From the IMG/VR virus record IMGVR_UViG_3300042321_003554, positions 1 through 22,682 of that record: a DNA stretch of 22,682 nt. The stretch is one strand, 5' to 3'. The notes under the pieces were generated by a model, which saw nothing but the letters and a program-made list of their open reading frames with translations, was not told the DNA's origin and did not search any database. Positions 14,102-21,021 of the stretch are shown one piece after another. Positions within the stretch are counted from its first letter, which is position 1. Every line of letters starts with the position of its first letter. The translations under genes and the position numbers were made by a program. This DNA comes from a virus.

Positions 14102-14222
14102 CCCGTGGCCGGCAATCCCGCCGGCCTCTCGACGTGCGCCGGCCGTTATTCCCCGAATAGGGGGGTTGGCACCGACCGGCGCGCGTCGGCTTTCCCGTTA
14201 CCCGACCAGCGGAGCAACGCCG
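14102..14222 (+). promoter_or_regulatory. Structured intergenic region before the methyltransferase
   Basis: Holds a perfect 7-bp hairpin GGCCGGC/GCCGGCC (14107-14113 with 14120-14126) after the preceding stop, without a T run; a palindrome TATTC-CCC-GAATA (14147-14159); a second hairpin CCGAC/GTCGG (14172-14176 with 14185-14189) followed by CTTT; and TACCCG (14199-14204), six bases before a leader that begins with GGAG (14211-14214), 8 bases from ATG 14223. This looks like an end of one unit and the start of the next. Confidence 0.4.
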
Positions 14223-14972
14223 ATGCCGATCCACGAAGTCACCCTCGCCGACGTCTACCGCCTCGACTTCGGGAGGCGAACCGACGACGCCGCGACGTGG
14301 GCCGCCCTTTCCGGCGCGGCCCTCGGCGGTCCCGTCCTCGACGTCTGCTGCGGCGACGGCCGGGCCACGCGCGGGCTGCTCGGCGAGCGCACGGTCTACG
14401 GCGTCGACCAGAGCGCGGCGTTCGTATCGGTCGCTCGCGACGCCGGGATCAAGGCGAGCGTCGGCGGCGCCGAGCGTGTCGCGAGCCTTCGGGCGGCCGG
14501 GCCTCGGCCGGCCCTCGTCGTCTGCGCTTACTCGTCCCTGCTCCTCCTTCCGCACGCTCGGCAGGCCGAAGCGATCGAGGCGATGGCCGAGGTCGCGCTT
14601 CCGGGCGCGCTCGTTGCCGTCGAGGCGTTCGTGCCGAAGCTGACGAGCGACCGTGTCGTCGACCAGACCGTCGCGAACCCGAATGATCCGACCGACCACC
14701 GATGGGTCCGGCGCACGACCTACGAGGTCGACACGGCGTCGAGGACGACTCGGATCGCGCGCCTCTACGGGCCGGACCCTGAGAAGTGGACGATGCAGTT
14801 GAGCGAGGTCGTCTACTGGCGCGACCCGGACGAGATCGCGCTGCTGTTCCGCCGGGCGGGGCTCGTGTCGGTCGATCACTCGACGACGACCGTCCTCGTC
14901 CTCGATTCGCTCGGACGGCGAAGCGTCGTTCCCGTCGCACCGGGCATGGCCCTGACCGTGGGCCGGCGGTGA
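14223..14972 (+). CDS. Class I SAM-dependent methyltransferase
   Basis: 249 residues. ATG 14223 is chosen for its GGAG and because the conserved start IHEVTLADVYRLDFG begins there; the open frame extends to 14016 across the upstream gene. VLDVCCGDGRATRGLL (about 39-54) is motif I, VYGVDQSAAFVSVARDAG (about 59-76) motif II, and a long C-terminal part with YEVDTASRTTRIARLYG and LSEVVYWRDPDEIALLFRRAG has the beta-rich lid pattern found in sugar N/O-methyltransferases and other small-molecule enzymes. Coupled by GTGA to the CDP-glycerol-transferase-like gene, in the same direction as the sugar genes. Methylation of a deoxysugar is the likely job (inference). Confidence 0.7.
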   Translation: MPIHEVTLADVYRLDFGRRTDDAATWAALSGAALGGPVLDVCCGDGRATRGLLGERTVYGVDQSAAFVSVARDAGIKASVGGAERVASLRAAGPRPALVVCAYSSLLLLPHARQAEAIEAMAEVALPGALVAVEAFVPKLTSDRVVDQTVANPNDPTDHRWVRRTTYEVDTASRTTRIARLYGPDPEKWTMQLSEVVYWRDPDEIALLFRRAGLVSVDHSTTTVLVLDSLGRRSVVPVAPGMALTVGRR

Positions 14973-16045
14973 AGTTCGTCGCGTTCTCTGGCCTGCCGTT
15001 CCACCGGTGGTGCCTCGCCGACGCGATCGCGGCGGCGAGGCGGGCGGGTCACGAGGTCGTCGAGGTCGGCCACGAGCCGCGCAACCATCACGATTGGTGG
15101 ACGGGCTCGTTCAACGCGAAGGAGGCGATCCGCGCGGCCTCGGTCGGCGCCGACTACCTCCTCGCCGCCGACTACCCGTTCGCTCCGCTTCGCGTCCTGC
15201 TCCCGTCGTCGACTGAGATCGTGTCGTTGAGGCACTCGCTCGCGTCGAGGGGGAACACCTACGAGCCGGAGCAGTTCGACGCCGACCACATCGCGGCGTT
15301 CTCCGAGTTCGATGTCGGCCGGCTCGCGTCCGCGTGGGGGCGGCTTCCGAAGCGCAGGCCGATCCAGTTTGCGACGGCGGGGTGCCCGTGGGCTGCGCCC
15401 GTCCTCTCGCCCGACCGTGCCGGGGCGCGCGCCGCCCTGCTCGACCGGGTCGGCCTCCGGCACGACGACTCGCGCCCGGTGGTCGCCGTCGCGACGACGT
15501 GGAACCCGTGGACGTCGCTCGATGCTGTGCGCGAGTTGGCGGCCGACCGTGAGCGGATCGTGATCTGGCGTCCGCATTGGGCGGCGGCGTGGCGCCGACC
15601 AGGGGAACTCGACGAGGTTCGGTCGTTCGGCGCGTTCGTCGACGATCCGCTCGAACACCCGTCGGCCCTGCTGCTCGGGTCGGACGTCCTCGTCGGCGAC
15701 GTTTCCGGGATCGTCCTGCTCGCGACGCTGGTACGCGGCCCGAACGACCCGACCGTGATCGGTCCGCTCGGCGGTCTGCCGGTCGTGATGATCGACCCGG
15801 ACCCGTCGGCGTTGCTCGGCTCCGGGCAACTCGACCCAACCGGGCCGGAGTGGGAGTTCAGAGATCGAATCGGTCCGCGGTTGCCGCCGAGGCGGGCGCC
15901 CGGCGAGGTCGTCGAAGCCGTCTCCCGCCTGCTCGCGAACGACGACGAGTGGCGAGGATCGCGCGCAGGGGTCGGCGAGGCGATGTCGGCGCCCTACACG
16001 ACGCCGGACAGTCCCGAGCGGTTGATCGAGGCGTTGACGCGATAG
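14969..16045 (+). CDS. CDP-glycerol glycerophosphotransferase-like (TagB/TagF-type) transferase
   Basis: 358 residues from GTG 14969 (GTGA overlap). GT-B-like layout. N-terminal half: FVAFSGLPFHRW, DYLLAADYPFAPLRVLLP, TEIVSLRHSLASRGN (about 82-96, in the place of the His-Gly loop). C-terminal half: RPVVAVATTWNPW, IVIWRPHWAAAW (about 196-207, the RPHP-like strand), HPSALLLGSDVLVGDVSGI (about 228-247, in the place of the SDxxITDYSS motif). This order matches teichoic-acid glycerophosphotransferases, although the SS pair is replaced by VSG. If right, it would add glycerophosphate to a glycan acceptor at the inner membrane surface. Alternatives are a GT-B glycosyltransferase or a UDP-GlcNAc-2-epimerase-like protein. 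No membrane span is present. Stop codon TAG doubles as part of the next promoter. Confidence 0.45.
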   Translation: MKFVAFSGLPFHRWCLADAIAAARRAGHEVVEVGHEPRNHHDWWTGSFNAKEAIRAASVGADYLLAADYPFAPLRVLLPSSTEIVSLRHSLASRGNTYEPEQFDADHIAAFSEFDVGRLASAWGRLPKRRPIQFATAGCPWAAPVLSPDRAGARAALLDRVGLRHDDSRPVVAVATTWNPWTSLDAVRELAADRERIVIWRPHWAAAWRRPGELDEVRSFGAFVDDPLEHPSALLLGSDVLVGDVSGIVLLATLVRGPNDPTVIGPLGGLPVVMIDPDPSALLGSGQLDPTGPEWEFRDRIGPRLPPRRAPGEVVEAVSRLLANDDEWRGSRAGVGEAMSAPYTTPDSPERLIEALTR

Positions 16046-16054
16046 GCTCTCGGC
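16043..16054 (+). promoter_or_regulatory. Leaderless-type promoter before 16055
   Basis: TAGGCT (16043-16048), whose first three bases are the stop codon of the preceding gene, ends six bases before ATG 16055. TTGATC at 16022-16027 is a possible -35, though the spacer is only 15 bp. No ribosome site is seen. Confidence 0.4.
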
Positions 16055-16843
16055 ATGACCACCGAACTCGACTATTGGAACGCCCGCGCCACGACCTACG
16101 ACGGGAACGGCTGGACGACCAGGGCGGACCTGTTGAAGTGGTCCGCCGACCACGCGGCCCGGCTGCTCCGCGAGTCGCCCGGCTTCGCCGACGCCTCGAC
16201 GAAGGGTCGGACGCTGGAGGTCGGGTGCGGCACCGGGACGTTCACGGAGGCGCTTGCCGAGCGGTGGCTCGCCGTCGACGCGGTCGACCTCTCGCCCACG
16301 ATGGTCGAACTTGCGAAGGCGCGGCTCGGGCGCCGGCCGGCGTTGACCGTCTCGGCCGTCGCCGACCCGTTCTCGCTACCGGACGGGAAGTTCGCCGGCG
16401 TCGTGTCTCGGATGGTCCTGCACCACGCGCCGGACTCGCCGCTGCAAACGATTGAGCGATGGCGGTCCCGCTGCGCTCCGGGGACCGCCGTCGTGATCGT
16501 CGAGGGTCCGCCGCAGTCATCGCACCACCGGCACTCTGCGTGGGGGCTCTACGTCGACGCGATGCGCGCGAAGGAGCCGGGCCGGTTCACGTTCCACTCG
16601 GCTGCGGTCGCCGACTGGCTGTTCGAGGCCGGCTGCGAGGACGTCCGAGTCGTCGAGCGGTGGACGCACGGGAACTCGCTCCGGGCGTGGCTCTCGGGCT
16701 CTGGCATCGAGGGGCCGGAGGCCGAGGCGATTCTCGACCTGCACCGACTGGCACCGGAGGGCGCGCGCCGGCTCTGTCGGATCGAGGAGGTCGGCGGCGA
16801 CGTCGTGATGTCTTGGCGGCACATGGTCGCCGCCGGCTGGTAG
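16055..16843 (+). CDS. Class I SAM-dependent methyltransferase (UbiE/Methyltransf_11 type)
   Basis: 262 residues. The opening YWNARATTYDGNGWTT is typical of UbiE/COQ5-like enzymes. LEVGCGTGTFTEALAER (about 53-69) is motif I, VDAVDLSPTMVELAKARLG (about 73-91) motif II, FAGVVSRMVLHHAPD (about 112-126) motif IV and CAPGTAVVIVEGPP (about 138-151) motif V. The C-terminal 110 residues (HHRHSAWGLYVDAMRAKEP, WTHGNSLRAWLSGSG, RRLCRIEEVGGDVVMSWRH) form the substrate cover. A small-molecule or sugar substrate is likely. Its stop lies 1 base from the end of the convergent gene at 16845, leaving no room for a terminator. Confidence 0.75.
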   Translation: MTTELDYWNARATTYDGNGWTTRADLLKWSADHAARLLRESPGFADASTKGRTLEVGCGTGTFTEALAERWLAVDAVDLSPTMVELAKARLGRRPALTVSAVADPFSLPDGKFAGVVSRMVLHHAPDSPLQTIERWRSRCAPGTAVVIVEGPPQSSHHRHSAWGLYVDAMRAKEPGRFTFHSAAVADWLFEAGCEDVRVVERWTHGNSLRAWLSGSGIEGPEAEAILDLHRLAPEGARRLCRIEEVGGDVVMSWRHMVAAGW

Positions 16844-16844
16844 C

Positions 16845-17051
16845 CTACGCCTCGAACGGGAACCCCGCGGCGGCCCACGCCTTCCGGGCGGCGATGCGGG
16901 CCGCCTCGAACGGCCGTATTTCGGCGTATTCGGCATGCCCCCAGCCGTCGCCGCGGGCGTTGATCTCGGCGCGCTTGTGCTCGTCCTCCGCGTCGGCGCG
17001 TAGGAAGGCGAGGGCGAGCGGGTGGACGGCGGCGGGGGCGGCTGCGTTCAT
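16845..17051 (-). CDS. Very small leftward protein of unknown function (island C)
   Basis: 68 residues, start ATG 17051 with GGAGAAGAAG, the island start context with one change (AAG for AAC). Entirely helical in appearance: HPLALAFLRADAEDEHKRAE, then EYAEIRPFEAARIAARKAWA. Several aromatic and charged residues but no motif. Being the only gene of island C and driven by the full conserved cassette, it is likely real and expressed despite its size. Confidence 0.55.
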   Translation of the reverse strand: MNAAAPAAVHPLALAFLRADAEDEHKRAEINARGDGWGHAEYAEIRPFEAARIAARKAWAAAGFPFEA

Positions 17052-17178
17052 CTTCTTCTCCGTGCGGGGCTGTTTGTTCGCTCCCCGCCCCAATCATGTA
17101 ACCGACTATCGGTTACCGTAAAGGCTCACGAGCGAAGATTCCCGAAAAAAGTTCGGCGCGTCGTGCTACCGGTCGCCC
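17052..17178. promoter_or_regulatory. Divergent control cassette C
   Basis: Leftward half: leader hairpin GCGGGG/CCCCGC (17064-17069 with 17083-17088, 13-base loop); minus-strand -10-like TACATG (17095-17100); inverted repeat CTATCGGTTAC (17106-17116), identical to cassette A, 5 bp behind. Rightward half: box starting GAAGATTCCCG at 17134 and ending in the inverted repeat CGAA-AAAAG-TTCG (17143-17155), then TGC-TACCGG (TACCGG 17167-17172) six bases before ATG 17179. Confidence 0.7.
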
Positions 17179-17946
17179 ATGCTGTTCGGCTCCCTGCTCC
17201 TTCTCGGCGACTCGCTCACCTTCGGCGCCCGCGCCGACGTCGGAGGCCACGCCGGCCTCGGCTACCCGGAGCACCTCGCTTCGATCCTGACCGGCTCGAC
17301 CGGCGAGGAGTGGTCGCCGCTGAACCGCGGGATCAGCGGGCAGACGATCCGCCAGATCGCCGACCGTGCGCCCGGAGCGTTCCGCGAGCTTCTCGCCTAC
17401 GCCGGCCCTCGCTGGGCGGTCGTGCTCGCCGGCACGAACGACGCGAAGCATCCGGGCGCGCCGCTCGACGAGTGGGAACTCCTGCTGCGGCAGGTCGTCG
17501 CGTGGGGGCGCCGGGCATCCGTCCCGCTCGCCTTGTGTACCTTCCCGCCGATCCGAGGCGAAGCGATGCCCGCCTTCGGCCCGAACGCGCAGGCGTGGGC
17601 CGACGCGGCCTCCGCGCGCGTCCGCGCCCTTGCCGCCGAACTCGACGGCAACCCGGCGCCGGTGGTGCTCGTCGAACTCGCCGACATGCCCGACTCGCTG
17701 CTCTGCGACGGCGTCCACCTCTCGCCGGTCGGCTACCGTGCGCTCGCCCTCCGGGTCGCTGACGCGCTCCGGTTCCTGCCTGCGCGCCCGTGGCCGCAGA
17801 TCATCGCCGAGGCCGAGGGCTGGTTCGAGACGGCCGAGGGCTCGCGGGTTCCGCGCGCCACCGTCGCCGCCGAGGTCTGCTCGACCGACGCACCGAAGGC
17901 GAAGCGCACCCGCAAGGCGAAGGGCGGCGAGGCCGTCGGGCTGTGA
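17179..17946 (+). CDS. SGNH/GDSL-family hydrolase (esterase/deacetylase type)
   Basis: 255 residues, leaderless-type start. All four SGNH blocks are visible: Ser12 in LLLLGDSLTFGA (block I), Gly in LNRGISGQTI (about 53-62, block II), Asn87 in AGTNDAKH (84-91, block III) and Asp177/His180 in CDGVHLSPVGY (block V). This is the TesA/GDSL lipase fold, so an O-acyl ester or carbohydrate acetyl ester is the likely substrate. There is no signal peptide, so it would act in the cytoplasm, or in the virion if packaged. The C-terminal 35 residues are basic and disordered-looking (DAPKAKRTRKAKGGEAVGL). It is coupled by GTGA to the phosphodiesterase-like gene. Role in removing or editing acyl groups on the glycan, or in lysis, are both possible. 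Confidence 0.75.
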   Translation: MLFGSLLLLGDSLTFGARADVGGHAGLGYPEHLASILTGSTGEEWSPLNRGISGQTIRQIADRAPGAFRELLAYAGPRWAVVLAGTNDAKHPGAPLDEWELLLRQVVAWGRRASVPLALCTFPPIRGEAMPAFGPNAQAWADAASARVRALAAELDGNPAPVVLVELADMPDSLLCDGVHLSPVGYRALALRVADALRFLPARPWPQIIAEAEGWFETAEGSRVPRATVAAEVCSTDAPKAKRTRKAKGGEAVGL

Positions 17947-18956
17947 GCCGTCCGCGGTCGAGGGTTCGGATCGTCGTGTTCGACGGGCTGGATTGGGAGT
18001 GGTGCTCGACGCACCGCGAGGACTGCGACGACCTGTGGAGGATCGCCGCCGACGGCTGCTCGGCCCCCCTCCGGGCGTGCGACGTGCCGGTGACGCCGAC
18101 GGCGGTCGGCGCCCTGCTCGCCGGCCGGGAGGTCGACCTCGGCTGGTCGGGCGACCACTACACCTCGTCGCAGGAGTTGATCCGCACCCGCCCTTGGGTC
18201 CACGATCTCGCCCGGCAGGGGTTGACCGTCGGGCTCGTGAACGTGCCGCTGACGTGGCCCGCGTTCCCCTTGCCGCGAGGCTCGTGGGTAGTGTCGGGGT
18301 TCCCGGTCGACCCGATCGCCAAGGTCGACCCTCGCCGCCCGTGGTTCTCGCCGCGGGGGCTCGACGTGCTCGGCTACCCGATCGACGCGGTCGTCTGCGA
18401 CCACGGGCCGGGCGGAACGAAGGACGTCGCCGGCCTGTCGCGTGCCGAGGTTGAGATCGAGCGATGGCTGCGCGGCTCGGCGCCGCCGGCCGACGTCGAG
18501 GTCGTCTGGTTCCGGTCGACCGACGGCGCCGGGCATCACCTGTGGGGGTCGGACGGCTACCGGCTTGCGGTCCGCGACGCGCTCGCCCTGCTGCCCCGGC
18601 TCCGCGACGGCACCGAGAACCTCGTCGTGATGTCCGACCACGGGTTCGACGCGCTGACCGCGCCTCGCTGCTCGACCTACCGCGCGACGAACCACGGGCC
18701 GCCCTCGCTGGCCGCCGGGCTGGTCGGCGGTCACGCGATGGAGGGCGTCCTCGTTGCGGCCGGGGACGACATCCACGCGCGCGGCCTGCTCCCCGAGCAA
18801 CGGCTCGTCGAGGTCGCTGGCGGGCTCTACGACCTGCTCCGCTTGCCGCCGCCCGTGGGCATGATCTCGAAGGGGCCGGCGTGGGCGCAGCCGGTGTCGG
18901 GCGACGGCGACGACCTCGTCAGGCGCCGCCTGCGTGAACTCGGTTACCTCGGATAG
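17943..18956 (+). CDS. Alkaline-phosphatase-superfamily phosphodiesterase/pyrophosphatase
   Basis: 337 residues from GTG 17943 (GTGA overlap). RIVVFDGLDW (9-18) supplies the first metal-binding Asp, PVTPTAVGALLAG (49-61) holds the Thr nucleophile (Thr51 or Thr53), GSWVVSGFPVDP is the following conserved strand, RSTDGAGHHLWG (191-202) has Asp194/His198, MSDHGFD (230-236) has Asp232/His233, and NHGPP (about 250-254) the last His. These are the two-zinc-site ligands of the type I nucleotide pyrophosphatase/phosphodiesterase group. Such enzymes split phosphodiester or pyrophosphate bonds, for example in nucleotide sugars, CDP-glycerol or phosphoglycans. The paired SGNH hydrolase suggests that both act on the same decorated substrate. 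No signal sequence. Confidence 0.75.
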   Translation: MSRPRSRVRIVVFDGLDWEWCSTHREDCDDLWRIAADGCSAPLRACDVPVTPTAVGALLAGREVDLGWSGDHYTSSQELIRTRPWVHDLARQGLTVGLVNVPLTWPAFPLPRGSWVVSGFPVDPIAKVDPRRPWFSPRGLDVLGYPIDAVVCDHGPGGTKDVAGLSRAEVEIERWLRGSAPPADVEVVWFRSTDGAGHHLWGSDGYRLAVRDALALLPRLRDGTENLVVMSDHGFDALTAPRCSTYRATNHGPPSLAAGLVGGHAMEGVLVAAGDDIHARGLLPEQRLVEVAGGLYDLLRLPPPVGMISKGPAWAQPVSGDGDDLVRRRLRELGYLG

Positions 18957-18959
18957 ACC

Positions 18960-19469
18960 ATGAACCCGAACGCGAACCTGACCGTTTTCCCCGATCCGAG
19001 CGTCTACCCAAACGACGGCCCGACGGCCGCCAACCCGAAGCGCGTCGTTGAGATCGGCGAGCCGGGCCGGGCCGATGAACTCCGCGAGGCCCTGCGCGCC
19101 CTCGCCCTGATGCCGCGGGCGAAGGACCACGAGCAGCGGGTCGTGATCGTGTCCACCGAGCACCGGGCGTTCGCGGTCCTCGCCGGCGAGAACTGGCAAC
19201 TCGCGGCCACCGCGCTCGCCGAGGCCGGGATCGTGGCGCTGACCGACGTCGAGGCGCGCCGCGTTGGGTTCGTGCCCGCCGGGCGCGACGAGTACCTGCG
19301 CCTCGAACGCGACGGCCTGCTCGTCGCTGACATCCGGCGCGACAGCATCCGGGCCGCCGGCGAAGGGCTGAACGGGCCGCACCGCTTCGGCCGCACCGAC
19401 GACCCGTCGGTCGTGCCCGCAAAGACGCTTCGGCGCCGCGCGCGCATGGCTGCGAGGGCCGGCCGGTGA
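18960..19469 (+). CDS. Protein of unknown function
   Basis: 169 residues, ATG 18960, three bases after the previous stop. No clear family. Residues 25-70 form an alternating pattern (KRVVEIGEPGRADELREAL and QRVVIVSTEHRAFAVLAG), 70-100 an amphipathic helix-strand (WQLAATALAEAGIVALTDVEA) and 140-169 a basic tail (KTLRRRARMAARAGR). It overlaps the GT2 gene by GTGA, so it is likely expressed with it. No metal site, SAM motif or membrane segment is seen. Confidence 0.5.
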   Translation: MNPNANLTVFPDPSVYPNDGPTAANPKRVVEIGEPGRADELREALRALALMPRAKDHEQRVVIVSTEHRAFAVLAGENWQLAATALAEAGIVALTDVEARRVGFVPAGRDEYLRLERDGLLVADIRRDSIRAAGEGLNGPHRFGRTDDPSVVPAKTLRRRARMAARAGR

Positions 19470-20482
19470 CGGAGCAGCGCGAGTTCGGCGCGCCGTTCGG
19501 TTCGATCTGGAACCCCGCCAAGGCCGACCCGACCGGGTACACGCCGCCGGACCGCTCCCGCCCTGCGCTCGCCGACCTTCCGTCGGACGGCCGTCCGGCC
19601 GTGACCGTGCTCGGTACGATCCGCAACGAGCGGAAGGCGCTCGCTCGCTCCCTGTCGATCTGGCTCCAACAGGCGCGGCCGACGTGGCTCACGGTCGAAT
19701 ACTTGATCTGCGACGACGGCTCCGACGACGGCGTCGAGGACATGATCGAGCCGCTGATCGACGCCGGGGCTCCGATTCGCTACACCCGCTGGCGCGACGG
19801 CGGCGACCCGACCGACCGGTCCTGCACCGTGATCTTCAACGCTGCGCTTCGACTTGTCGACTCGCCGCTCGTGCTCGCGCAGTGGTTCGACCGGGTGCCC
19901 GGCTCCTTCGGCCACCTCGCCGCCCTCGTCGCGCCGCACCGCAAGCGGGCCGGGATCGTGACGTCGGCCACCTCGCGGCACATCGGCTCGTCGTCGAGCG
20001 TGACGAACATGCCGCCGGAGCAACTCGACGCGCTGCTCGGCCTCGTCTCGTGGCGCGAGCGGCCGGAGCAACTCGATCTCGTGGCCGGTCAGATCGGAGC
20101 CCACTGCGTTCCGGGACAGGCGACCGAGTCGTCGGGGCTCTGCATCGCCCGGTCGGAACTCGTCGCCCTCGGCGGCTGGGACGAGCGGTATGGGGCGCTC
20201 CGGCACGGCTACCCGAACGTCGACCTCTGGCGGCGCGTCCTCGGCTCCGGCCTCGTCGCCGTGTTCCCCGACGCGCCGACCGGGAACAACTACCACCTGA
20301 GCCACCCAGCCGGGCGGCGAGAGGGGAAGGACACGAGCTTGCTCGCCGACGTCACGCTCGCGCGGAACCCCGGCGGCTGGTCGCTGCCGGGTCCGATCTT
20401 CGACTCAGGCTTCGGCTCGGTCACGAAGATGGACGCGCGGCGGGTCGAGGCGATCCTCGCCGCCGAGTGCCTCGCCCGCTGA
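19466..20482 (+). CDS. GT2-family glycosyltransferase
   Basis: 338 residues, GTG 19466 (GTGA overlap). VTVLGTIRNERKALARSLSIW (near 47-67) is the opening strand and helix of a GT-A domain, YLICDDGSDDG (about 78-88, Asp83/Asp84) the UDP/dTDP-binding acidic motif, and SSGLCIARSELVALGGWDERYG (about 226-247) the acceptor-side segment before the ED-like ending NVDLWRRVLGSG. The expected DxD is replaced by LAQWFDRVPG (about 135-144), so metal binding may differ. It would use a nucleotide sugar, in keeping with the RmlA/B/D genes. No membrane span. Its end is 4 bases from the convergent gene at 20487. Confidence 0.75.
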   Translation: MTEQREFGAPFGSIWNPAKADPTGYTPPDRSRPALADLPSDGRPAVTVLGTIRNERKALARSLSIWLQQARPTWLTVEYLICDDGSDDGVEDMIEPLIDAGAPIRYTRWRDGGDPTDRSCTVIFNAALRLVDSPLVLAQWFDRVPGSFGHLAALVAPHRKRAGIVTSATSRHIGSSSSVTNMPPEQLDALLGLVSWRERPEQLDLVAGQIGAHCVPGQATESSGLCIARSELVALGGWDERYGALRHGYPNVDLWRRVLGSGLVAVFPDAPTGNNYHLSHPAGRREGKDTSLLADVTLARNPGGWSLPGPIFDSGFGSVTKMDARRVEAILAAECLAR

Positions 20483-20486
20483 CCGG

Positions 20487-20867
20487 CTAACCGTCGAGTC
20501 GCATCGCGAGATCGACCACTTTGCGGCGGGCCGAGATCGACTTCGTGCCGCGGAGCACCGCGAGCGTTTCGCGGTGTTCGTCGGTCACGACTGCCGGGGC
20601 GATCGCGGCGAAGCACCAGTCGAGCAGCGCGTTCTCGGCGGCGGCGAGGACGGCGCGCGCTTCGTTCTGCAGGGTGCAGAGGCGCTGCGCGTTCGCGGCG
20701 CGCGCGGGGTTCTCGGCCGACCACGCCGCGTAGAACGCCTTGAAGTCCTCTGGCTCGCCAGCGGCTTCGAAGTCGACGTCGAACGCCGCGTCCGACTTGT
20801 TGTATTCGGCCGTGACGGCTTCGAGCTGAGCGACGGCGACGAGGTAGGCGAGCTTGATCGGGTTCAT
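20487..20867 (-). CDS. Small leftward helical protein of unknown function (island D)
   Basis: 126 residues, ATG 20867, with GAGAACAAG upstream. Almost wholly alpha-helical and acidic: IKLAYLVAVAQLEAVTAEYN (5-24), EPEDFKAFYAAWSAENPARA (38-57), QRLCTLQNEARAVLAAAENA (61-80). It ends in a basic stretch (SISARRKVVDLAMRLDG). Two or three helical hairpins of the coiled-coil type are likely. No family is recognised. Convergent with the GT2 gene at a 4-base interval. Confidence 0.55.
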   Translation of the reverse strand: MNPIKLAYLVAVAQLEAVTAEYNKSDAAFDVDFEAAGEPEDFKAFYAAWSAENPARAANAQRLCTLQNEARAVLAAAENALLDWCFAAIAPAVVTDEHRETLAVLRGTKSISARRKVVDLAMRLDG

Positions 20868-21021
20868 CTTGTTCTCGGTGGTTCGGTGCGGGTTCCTCCC
20901 CGCCCAATCAGTATAGCCGGCTAACGGTTAGACGGTAGGGCTACGGGTGAAGATTCCCGAAAATAGTTCGTCGGCCCGGCTGCGCGGCGGCGGGGTAGGA
21001 TGGCGGCGACGGAGCCGCCCC
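20868..21021. promoter_or_regulatory. Divergent control cassette D
   Basis: Leftward half: leader hairpin GCGGG/CCCGC (20888-20892 with 20899-20903, 6-base loop); minus-strand -10 TATACT (20910-20915); perfect inverted repeat CTAAC-G-GTTAG (20921-20931) 5 bp behind. Rightward half: GGTAGGGC (20934-20941), a box beginning GAAGATTCCCG at 20949 and ending in CGAA-AATAG-TTCG (20958-20970), then 25 bp more to TAGGAT (20996-21001) and GGAG (21011-21014) before ATG 21022. This copy has the longest rightward leader spacing. Confidence 0.7.

Noticed and set aside
17733-19382. A 549-codon minus-strand frame opposite the phosphodiesterase gene
   Set aside because: No motif, antisense to a gene with a complete catalytic set.
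20487-20496. CTAACCG half-site resembling the operator between the convergent ends at 20482/20487
   Set aside because: Only one half is present, with no -10 nearby; likely chance.
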